64,000 bases of DNA, from positions 4,201,639 to 4,265,638 of the forward strand of contig JACKBQ010000001.1 of the NCBI GenBank assembly GCA_020634455.1, in the 5' to 3' direction. How positions within the stretch are numbered: the first letter of the stretch is position 1; the number at the start of each line of letters is the position of its first letter. Both the position numbers and the translations under genes were made by a program. Shown piece by piece: positions 1 through 8,300 of this stretch. This DNA comes from Ardenticatenaceae bacterium (GTDB taxonomy: Bacteria > Chloroflexota > Anaerolineae > Promineifilales > Promineifilaceae). The notes beneath the pieces were generated by a model. That model saw only the letters and a list, made by a program, of their open reading frames with translations, searched no databases and was not told the origin of the DNA.

Positions 1-1
1 G

Positions 2-124
2 GTGACGCTGAACACCAGCACAGATGTAAGCTTTTACTTTCTCGTTCCGGCCAGCGCTGCCAAGCTGGCCATCACTGTGGCTGCCGATGGTCATCAATCG
101 GCGACGATAAGCCTGATGCCTTGA
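2..124 (+). CDS. C-terminal fragment of an unidentified protein
   Basis: An open frame enters from the left edge and stops with TGA at 122-124, giving about 40 residues. The visible tail is rich in Ala, Ser, Thr and Val, alternates hydrophobic and polar residues in the manner of beta strands, and ends in SATISLMP. This fits the last beta-sandwich or repeat domain of a secreted protein, but the family cannot be named from so little. A strong terminator hairpin starts 33 bases after the stop, which supports this being a true gene end. Confidence 0.55.
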   Translation: MTLNTSTDVSFYFLVPASAAKLAITVAADGHQSATISLMP

Positions 125-156
125 TGAAATAATAAATATAGGTAGAGGGTACGGGC

Positions 157-184
157 ACAGGGGGGCGAAATCCCCCCTGTTTTT
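157..184 (+). terminator. Rho-independent terminator after the partial gene
   Basis: A 9-bp perfect stem (ACAGGGGGG at 157-165 with CCCCCCTGT at 172-180) closes a 6-base loop and runs into a T-tract (180-184). It sits 33 bases downstream of the TGA at 124, so it terminates the leftmost gene and separates it from the sensor kinase. Confidence 0.85.
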
Positions 185-520
185 GGTTGTGTTTTAGACG
201 GTTGTGAGGTGGGAAACGGCCGTACCACCACCATGCAACCACGTTCCCCCTGCCTGCTTTTGCCGCAGAATCCACAAGGCCAGCCGCCCATAACAATCCA
301 ATCTCCCAAACGATTCCCCTTTTGTAAACCCCTCCAGGCCACCAACGTCAAAACAGCCATGTTGCCAGCATTGATGCTGGCGCCAATACTTTGCGGTCAG
401 TTTTGGTGCCAGATGTTGGCATTTCAATGCATATACAAAAATGCCAAACGTTTCGTTATTCACACTTTAAGCCCTGACATGTAGAATAAGCAAAAGCAAA
501 AGTTGTAGGACAAGTGTTAA
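185..520. other. Intergenic region without a convincing gene
   Basis: Between the terminator and the sensor kinase there are about 336 bases. One ACGGCCGT palindrome lies at 216-223. Short open frames on both strands here have no family resemblance, no clear ribosome binding site and a composition unlike the neighbouring genes. The promoter of the kinase operon must lie here, but I could not assign -35/-10 boxes with confidence. Confidence 0.5.
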
Positions 521-3500
521 ATGAATCAGCAGCAGAATTTTCGATCGGAGCCGTTCTTGACGGATGTAGCTGGCAAACGGCAGATGTTGCGCCTGTCACC
601 GCTGCATCTTGTGCGCGTGATCATGGTTTCGGTATTTGTTGTGGAGCTGGCGATTATGCTGTCGTTAGAGCCACTCTTTTTTGATCAAGGCGCTTCTTTT
701 TCTGAGCTTTTATTAGAAGCAACGGTTGATGCCTCCCTTCTATCCATTTTTGTGTTTCCCATTATTTATTACTATGCCTTTAAGCCCATGGTTGAAATTA
801 TTGGGCGTTACCAAAAAACAGAAAAGGCGCTGGACACGGCCAATAATTTTTTGGAAATTGTTTTTGCCAGCCTGACGGATGGCGTGCTGGTTGTCAATCG
901 TGCGGATCAGAGCATTTTGTCTTGCAACCGCATGGCGGAAAAGTTGTTGGGGTTTCCGCAGCAACAGCTGCGTGGGCGAAGCATTAGCGCCTTTTTGCTA
1001 TCTGATGAGGTGCAGTGGGATTCTTTGCAGGCGGAGATAGATGCGAATTTGTCTACAGGCCACATTTTTCGTTCAGAGCTTAGGCTGAGTCCGCGTAAAG
1101 AGCTGCGCTATGCGGCCGAAATTACCGTGAATCGGGTAGAAGCAAAAAATGAAGTTAGCACTTTGCAGGTATTTGTAATTCGGGATATTTCGGAGCGGAT
1201 TAAGTCGCAAGAACAGTTGCAACTGCAAACAACGGCTCTGGAAGCTGCGGCCAATGGCATCATGATTACGAATCATGAGGGGCTGATTGAGTGGGTTAAC
1301 CCGGCTTTGTTAGAGATGACGGGGTACTCTTTTGAAGCCTTGATTGGTCAGGATGCCAACATTTTTAATTCTGGGCATCATCTCCCAGAAGAGTTTGATG
1401 CCATGTGGCACGCGATTAAGGCTGGCAAGATATGGTCTGGGGAGCTGGTGAACTGTCGTAAGGATGGCTCGGAGTATATCGAAAATCAATCTATTGCTCC
1501 GGTGCGGAACCAGCGGGGAGACATTACGCATTATATTGCGATTAAGCAAGATATTACGAAGCGTAAAGAAGCAGAAGTGCAGATGGAGCGTCATAATCAA
1601 GAGTTGTTGATGCTGAGCCATCTGGGCCAGTCTGTTATTTCTAGTTTGGAATTGCCTAAAATTTTTTCTGACGTTATTGAGCAGGTGATGCCTGTGATTG
1701 GTGCAGACTGCCTTTCTATTATTTTGCAGGAAAATAATCGGCTGACGTATGTGGCTACAGCGGGGCTGGCGGCTGAAGAGATGGAGGGTAAGCAGGTTGC
1801 GCTGCATGAGGGTGTGCCGGGTGAGGTGATGCGCAGTGGTAAAATGGTTTATTTACCTGAGGAGGACGGCCGTTTCTCAATTAATGAAAGCTGTGAGTGT
1901 CAGCCACAATCGCTGTTGGCCGTACCGCTTTCGTTGGGGCAAAGACGGTTGGGTCTTATCCAGGCGACGCATCTCCAACCCAACGCTTTTGATGAAGATA
2001 GTATCCGTACGCTTACGGCTGCGGCCAACTGGGCTGCCATTGCCATCAGCCATGCCAACCAGCTGGAGGAAATTCGCCACCGGCTCAATGAAACGGCTAC
2101 GCTCTCCGCAATTAACCAATCATTGAATGAAACGTTGGATCTGGACAATATTTTGCAGCTTATTGCGGACTCTGTGTCTAAATTGGTGCCAGAAGTGGAT
2201 GGTGTGGTCATTCATTTGCGCGAAGAACATGAAGATTATCTGGTGCCTGCTATTTGGAGTGGCTATCTGGATAATGAGCTGCCAAATCTTTTCTTGAACC
2301 TGAATGAAGGTTTGGCGCGTGAGGTGTTCCGCACGGGCAAGCTGGTAAACGTTCCAGATGTGGGAGATTCACCCTATGCGCAAATGTTTTCGCCGGGACA
2401 ACTGCCTGCCTCGTTGGTAATAGCGCCTTTGCAAAGCGGCCGTTTCCAATTAGGTACCATCACCATTCAAAACCAGAATGAGCAACAAGCATTTTTAGTG
2501 CAGCACGAGCGTTTGCTGCTGCGATTGGCTGACTCTGCGGCGGTAGCCATCAACACTGCCCGGCTGTACCAGTCTGAACGGGTACAAAGACAGCAGGCGG
2601 AATATCTGGCGCAAACGGCCGTTGCCCTTAGCCAAAGCCTGGAGATGGAAGAGGTCTTGCAAACAATTTTTACCCATGTCATAGAGATAGTAGACAATGC
2701 AGCAACGGCCGTTTTTCTCATGCGCGACAACAAAATCTACCACAAGCAGTACAGCCATCCAGATAAAAATAACGACCTGTTGACCGTCGCCCTGAACAAA
2801 CTCATCAACCGTGATGAACTTAGCTCGCTGCCGCCGCTCAAACTTATTATGGACACGGGAAAACCCGTCATGATCCCAGGCAAATTGAAGGATAGCCCTG
2901 GCCTTGCCAATGTAGAAGCTACCGAGCAACCAGCTTTTGTTGCGGCGCCCTTACGAATGACCGATGACACCACCGGCTTTATCGTTATTCAAAATGACAA
3001 GCCAGGCGTTTTCAATCGAGGCACTATTCGCCAATTAGAGCTTCTTGCTTCCCAGGCATCGCTGGCTGTACAAAATGCCCTTCTTTTTAACGATTTAGGT
3101 GAAGTATTGCTGAAAGAGCAATCCACACGTGCCCAGTTGGTTCAGGCACAAAAGCTGTCAGCAATGGGCCGAATGGTTGCGTCAGTAGCCCACGAGCTTA
3201 ATAATCCTTTGCAAACCATTAAAAATTGTTTATTCTTATTACAACAAGATATTACTAATGAAACGCCGATGCTCACTTACTTGGAGATGGCGTTGTCGGA
3301 GACCAATCGTTTAACGAATCTTGTATTGCAACTGCGCGACGTTTACCGTCAGGCAAGCAGCAACCTGCAACGGCCAGTTTCATTACTAAACCTTGCTGAA
3401 CAAGTGCATTTAATTCTGCGTGAACATCTAAAACAAAATAATATAGACTGCACTGTTGATGCAACGGATGATTCAGTTTGGGCGTCTGGTGATGCCAACC

Positions 3501-3844
3501 AGCTCAAGCAAGTGGTACTTAACATCTGTCTCAACGCCATTGACGCCATGCCCGAAGGGGGAACGTTGGCTGTTAGGCAGGTGATGAATGAAAACGGGGC
3601 AGAAGTGGGTCTTGCCATTCAAGATTCAGGTATTGGTATTGCTGAAAAAGACCAGGAAATGTTATTTGAGCCATTCTTTACCAAAAAAGACAGCGGCACT
3701 GGCTTAGGGTTAGCAATTTGCTACGACATTGTTCAAAAACATGGCGGCCGAATTTCAGTTGTTAGCGCTCCAAGCAAAGGCGCAACCTTTACCATTTGGT
3801 TGCCCGCTATGCAGGAGCAGCCAGAAAAGCAGTTGCCTGGCTAA
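521..3844 (+). CDS. Membrane sensor histidine kinase with PAS and GAF domains
   Basis: This 1107-residue kinase would autophosphorylate on His and pass the phosphate to a response regulator. Two hydrophobic segments (about 30-52 and 68-92) anchor it in the membrane. They are followed by two PAS domains (about 105-225 and 235-355) and three GAF domains (about 375-510, 540-680, 705-855). The HisKA H-box reads SVAHELNNPLQT with the His near residue 891. The ATPase domain shows an N-box (NICLNAIDAM), a G1 box (DSGIGI) and a G2 box (GTGLGLAI), so the catalytic core looks intact. There is no receiver domain. Two regulator genes follow on the same strand, the first after 20 bases, so this is the start of a two-component operon. 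The PAS/GAF ligand is unknown; redox, haem or small-molecule sensing are all possible. Confidence 0.93.
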   Translation: MNQQQNFRSEPFLTDVAGKRQMLRLSPLHLVRVIMVSVFVVELAIMLSLEPLFFDQGASFSELLLEATVDASLLSIFVFPIIYYYAFKPMVEIIGRYQKTEKALDTANNFLEIVFASLTDGVLVVNRADQSILSCNRMAEKLLGFPQQQLRGRSISAFLLSDEVQWDSLQAEIDANLSTGHIFRSELRLSPRKELRYAAEITVNRVEAKNEVSTLQVFVIRDISERIKSQEQLQLQTTALEAAANGIMITNHEGLIEWVNPALLEMTGYSFEALIGQDANIFNSGHHLPEEFDAMWHAIKAGKIWSGELVNCRKDGSEYIENQSIAPVRNQRGDITHYIAIKQDITKRKEAEVQMERHNQELLMLSHLGQSVISSLELPKIFSDVIEQVMPVIGADCLSIILQENNRLTYVATAGLAAEEMEGKQVALHEGVPGEVMRSGKMVYLPEEDGRFSINESCECQPQSLLAVPLSLGQRRLGLIQATHLQPNAFDEDSIRTLTAAANWAAIAISHANQLEEIRHRLNETATLSAINQSLNETLDLDNILQLIADSVSKLVPEVDGVVIHLREEHEDYLVPAIWSGYLDNELPNLFLNLNEGLAREVFRTGKLVNVPDVGDSPYAQMFSPGQLPASLVIAPLQSGRFQLGTITIQNQNEQQAFLVQHERLLLRLADSAAVAINTARLYQSERVQRQQAEYLAQTAVALSQSLEMEEVLQTIFTHVIEIVDNAATAVFLMRDNKIYHKQYSHPDKNNDLLTVALNKLINRDELSSLPPLKLIMDTGKPVMIPGKLKDSPGLANVEATEQPAFVAAPLRMTDDTTGFIVIQNDKPGVFNRGTIRQLELLASQASLAVQNALLFNDLGEVLLKEQSTRAQLVQAQKLSAMGRMVASVAHELNNPLQTIKNCLFLLQQDITNETPMLTYLEMALSETNRLTNLVLQLRDVYRQASSNLQRPVSLLNLAEQVHLILREHLKQNNIDCTVDATDDSVWASGDANQLKQVVLNICLNAIDAMPEGGTLAVRQVMNENGAEVGLAIQDSGIGIAEKDQEMLFEPFFTKKDSGTGLGLAICYDIVQKHGGRISVVSAPSKGATFTIWLPAMQEQPEKQLPG

Positions 3845-3864
3845 GCAGAGACATTAAGGACATT

Positions 3865-4659
3865 ATGAGTAAAACCTATTCAATTTTAGTTGTGGATGAC
3901 GAACCTAACCTTCGTATAACCCTCAGCTTGATTTTGCAGCGAGAAGGGTACATTGTCACCATTGCTGATGGGGCAGACCAGGCCCACGCCAGACTGAAAG
4001 AAGATACTTTTGATCTTGTTTTTCTGGATATAAAAATGCCCAAGAAAAGCGGGCTAGTGTTGTTAACCGAAATTAAACAACTGTTTCCAGATTTGCCTGT
4101 TTTGCTGTTGACTGCGTTTGCCAGCCTGGATTCTGCCATAGAAGCCGTGCGGCGCGGCGCTGCCGATTATTTGCTTAAGCCCATTGATCCCCCGCAAATC
4201 GTTGCTCGCGTAAAACAAGTGTTGTCGGAACAGCAGCCCAATCGTCGCCGGGCAATTATGAATGAAATGCAGCGTTTATTGGGTGAGCTGAATCAGATTG
4301 ATGGATTTTCGGCTGAAAATGCGCCGGCAGAACAACTAGATATGGATTCTGATCGTTATTTGCAACGTGGGCCGTTTTTGCTGGACTTGCACACGCGGGT
4401 GGCCTCAATCAACGGGGAAGAGCTATCGTTGACCCCTACCGGTTTTGATTATTTAACGGTGCTGATGCGCTTTTCGCCAAACACGATGCAATATCAAAAG
4501 TTGGTCAAAGAGGCGCAGGGATATGAGACAACACTTATTGAGGCGAAAGAGGTAACCCGTTGGCGGGTTCATGAATTGCGCAAGGCGATTGAAACAGATT
4601 CGCGAAATCCTCGTTATCTCATTACTGTGCGTGGTGAAGGGTACCGCCTGGTGACCTGA
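3865..4659 (+). CDS. OmpR-type response regulator
   Basis: This 264-residue regulator has an N-terminal receiver (about 5-120) with the acidic pocket VVDDEP, the phospho-acceptor Asp at residue 55 in FLDIKMP, and the switch Lys in LLKPID. The C-terminal part (about 160-264) is a winged-helix Trans_reg_C domain ending in GEGYRLVT, typical of OmpR/PhoB regulators. The ATG at 3865 is chosen because the receiver begins immediately after it; an upstream extension would run back into the kinase gene. Lying 20 bases behind the kinase, it is very likely its cognate partner. The linker between the domains is longer than usual. Target promoters are unknown; the exported copper-block genes start less than 1 kb downstream. 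Confidence 0.93.
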   Translation: MSKTYSILVVDDEPNLRITLSLILQREGYIVTIADGADQAHARLKEDTFDLVFLDIKMPKKSGLVLLTEIKQLFPDLPVLLLTAFASLDSAIEAVRRGAADYLLKPIDPPQIVARVKQVLSEQQPNRRRAIMNEMQRLLGELNQIDGFSAENAPAEQLDMDSDRYLQRGPFLLDLHTRVASINGEELSLTPTGFDYLTVLMRFSPNTMQYQKLVKEAQGYETTLIEAKEVTRWRVHELRKAIETDSRNPRYLITVRGEGYRLVT

Positions 4660-4743
4660 TCTTTACCGACTGCCTAAATTTGGTTCAATTTGTTCCAACT
4701 TTTCCCCATAATTTTTGCGTCACTGGTTGATAAACTAGAGGGT

Positions 4744-5136
4744 ATGAACGGGGTAAGGGAACAGAACAAGCAGAAGCTGTTGTTAGTAGAGGATGATCCG
4801 AACTTAAGGTCTACGATGTCTGTGGTGCTGCAAAGGGCGGGGTTTGGGGTGGAAACGGCCGTTTCCCTCCTAGCTGCGCGCGAGCAACTGCAAACAAAGC
4901 AGTTCGACCTCATTTTGTTAGACCTCGACCTCTCCGGCGAATCCGGTTTACCCCTCATTTCTGAAGTGCGTACCTTTCATGCCGACACACAAACAATTAT
5001 CCTGTCTGCCCAAATTTCTACGACATTACAGCAAAAAGCATTTCGTAATGGTGCCAGAGGTTACCTGGTAAAACCACTCGATCCGATAGAAATCATTATC
5101 TTCGTTCGTTCGTTGTTGGCTGGCCCCACTGCATAA
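4744..5136 (+). CDS. Single-domain response regulator (receiver only)
   Basis: This 130-residue protein is a bare CheY-like receiver: an acidic pocket (LLVEDDPN), the phospho-Asp at residue 60 in LILLDLDLSG, a Thr/Ser-type site (IILSAQ) and the conserved Lys in YLVKPLDP. No output domain follows. The ATG at 4744 puts the receiver right after a short basic N-terminus; a frame extending upstream to 4690 adds 18 residues with no receiver similarity. It may act as a phosphate sink or relay for the kinase at 521, or bind another protein directly. The gene lies 84 bases behind the OmpR-type regulator, so it could be in the same operon or have its own promoter. Confidence 0.88.
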   Translation: MNGVREQNKQKLLLVEDDPNLRSTMSVVLQRAGFGVETAVSLLAAREQLQTKQFDLILLDLDLSGESGLPLISEVRTFHADTQTIILSAQISTTLQQKAFRNGARGYLVKPLDPIEIIIFVRSLLAGPTA

Positions 5137-5320
5137 TCTCAACCTTTCACCAATTCTTCACAATTTACCCCAAGCTTTTTCAACTTTATAACCCAACAAA
5201 CTCCCTACCATTAGGAATGGAGTACCAGTCAATCTCAATGTAGCCTACCACGCCAAAGACAGGTGCTCCATTTTTTTTACTGAAAGGCCTGAAATATTCA
5301 GATGCGTCCAGGAGGTTTAT

Positions 5321-8300
5321 ATGGAACGAAGAGGATCATTGTTGCTAATATTGTTGCTAGGCCTGTGTGCTATTCTCATAGCAATGTTGCCAACTTCTTC
5401 CGCAATGGTAGACGCCGCCGGTTCCGTAGCTATTGACAAACTTGTTGTCAATGCCGAGCCAGCTGCTCCGGCGGCCCCAACAGCCACCACCCAAACCATT
5501 GCTCTGCAAGTTGCCAGCGCCCGCACAGAGCCACTCTGGGGTGCCCCCATAGGCGACCCCAATCCCCCAGGCATCGCTACCGGGGATTCCATTACCGAGT
5601 ATCAATTCATCATTAATGAAGATAATACCGGGGAAACCAGAACAGACCGCTATACAGGCGGTTGTGCGCCGTTTTGGGATGAAGAAGAAACAATCCCCAA
5701 CCCCGATTATCCTGCAACTTGCGACTGGCCCAGCATCGCTGGCATCGCCAGTTGGAGCCCCATTGTCACCCAGGGTGATGAGACCATTTTAAGTGACAAC
5801 ACCACCCTGACTTTGCAGCCAGGGCGTTATCTTATTTCGGTCATTGCCGATGGTTTTAAGCTTGACGGTCAATGGTTTACCATCCCCATGGAAGAAGATG
5901 TGAACAACCCCGGCGTTGCTACCGTCAACGTTTCCATGCAACCCCTGCCCCTACCCACAGCCTCATTGGTTATCAAGGTTTTTGAAGACAACGGGCTGCC
6001 CAACTCTGCTGCTGACGTTCCCGCGGAAGCTGGCTTGGCTGGTTTTGAAGGCCATCTGGGCGATATCGGTGGTGATGTGACCAATGACGTGTATGGCAAC
6101 CCAATTTGTACCGAATACGAACCCGGCGATGGCCCCAACGGCTACCTCTGGGTTGATGGCGCGCCAGTTCCGATTGATGGTTCTGGCGGTAAATGTTTGA
6201 GCGATGAAAATGGCGACATTATCATCCATAACCTGGGCACCAACCGGTTTGAAGCCTGGGTTGTTCCACCAGATGGTACCGACTGGGTTCAGACCACCAC
6301 GCTTGAAGGTAACAAACCTTGGGATTCCTGGGTTCAAGAAGGTTCCACTGGCTACGACACTGAGTTTGTCATTGCCAACGAGCCATTCCCGGTAACCATC
6401 TTTGGTTTTGTCAAACCATCCACGCCAGACCTCGGCGGCAATGGTGAGATTCGTGGTGTTATCGCCAATGCAGAAGTCTACGTTCCGTTTAACGGCGGTT
6501 TGCCTTATCAGGGTCACCTTTGGGGTGGTTTGTCCGGGGCGAAGATTCGTGACACCGTTGCCAACCCGTGGATTGCGTTGAGCGATTTGCTGGGTGGGGA
6601 TACGGCCGTTTGGATTGGCCAGGGTGAATTAGATGGTAGCTTTACCATCCCCAACGTGCCCGACGGCGACTACCTGCTCACCTATTGGGATGCCCCTCAA
6701 CTGAACATCCTCGACCTGGTACAGGTTTCCGTAGTCAACGGCGAAGTGGTAGACATGGGCGTTCTCTTTGTAACCGGTTGGTTCACCACAGTTCACGGCT
6801 ATGTTTTTGCTGACAACAACGGCAACGGCAAGCGCGACCCCGGTGAACCCGGCATCGGTGAATATCCTGTCCTCCTGCGTAAACGTGACAATACTGAAAT
6901 GGATCGTGGTGGTATTTTGGTACCCACTGGCCCAGACGGTTACTACGAATACGAAAACATGTACCCCTACAACAACTGGTTGGTGTTGGAAGCGTTCTCG
7001 CCCAGCTACAAAATCACCGGCTATACCTACCAGCCCTTTAATCAACCAGCCGAAACCACCATCCTTGGCGAAGGTGTTGATGTGGGCGTGATGCCCGTTA
7101 TTGGCCAGTCTGGCCGCATTGACTGGGGCGTGCAGCCCTACGGTCCAGGCGAAAACGGTGGCATTGCAGGTACCGTCTTCTACGACACCACCCGCGCTGA
7201 ATACGATCCGTCGCTGGCCGCTGTTGAACCGTGGGCACCTGGTATCCCTGGTCTGGAAATGAACTTGTACGAACCAGTCGCCTGCACCAACCCCCTCACC
7301 GAAACTTGTGACGAAAGCGGCACCTACCTGTTGGATACCGATGGTTCTTACGCCAAAGGCGCGCTGCTACAAACGCTAGTAACGGAACAGTGGGAAGACG
7401 GCCGTCCGATTAATTGCCAGGCTTACGATGTAGAAGGCAACCCGGTTGACCACTGGATTTTGCCCGCAGCCGACTCAGGCCAAATCTGCCTGGAGCCAAT
7501 GGCGATGGGCACCCAGTTCCAAAATGACTTTGCGACGGTTAACGGCAACTACGGGTTTGGCGACCTGGCCACGGGTGATTATCTGGTGGAAGTTGTCGTA
7601 CCAAATGATGCATACGGCCGTCCCATGTTCCAGGTAGAACGTGAAGAAGATTTGAACGTCTTCTCCGGTAATGAATACCTGAGCCAACCGACGGCTGGTA
7701 AGCCTGCGGCGAACCCGCCCGACTTCCCGGTTTGCGCTGGCCCATTGCACACCGTAGACGTAGCTGGTATTGATGCCGATGGCGACCTGGAATTCCTGGA
7801 CAACGGCGATCCCAATCCATTGTTTGACGGAGACGGCCTCGACGCCGTAGAGAACCCGGACTTCGCCGCCGAAGGTGGTAGCATCTTTGAAGGAACCGAC
7901 CGCCACTTGTGCGACACCAAGCTGGTAACGGTGATCGAAGGCCGCGCTGTAGCGCCATCCTTCACCTTCTTCACCCACGTACCGATTCCTGGCCGCTGGT
8001 GGGGTCTCATCTTAGATGACTTGACCCTGTCCACCGACCCGCGTGAATGGACCTTTGGTGAAAAAGCAGGCATCCCCAACGCTCCGATTGGCGTCTATGA
8101 CTTCACCGAACGGTTGATGACTACCCTGGAATCTGACCCGAACGGTCTGTTCACAGCGCTGATGCCTTCAACCATGACCATGAACGCACCATCCCCAACG
8201 GGTATGTTTGCCAACATGTTCCGTCTGGTGGGTAACGATCCGGGTCAACCTGGCCAGCTCAACGCCAATTACAATCCGCAATACCGCACCATTGCCGCCA

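Noticed and set aside
209..484. Plus-strand open frame of 91 codons (and a minus-strand one over the same stretch)
   Set aside because: No ribosome site, no recognisable fold, composition unlike neighbouring genes, and it occupies the region that must hold the kinase promoter.
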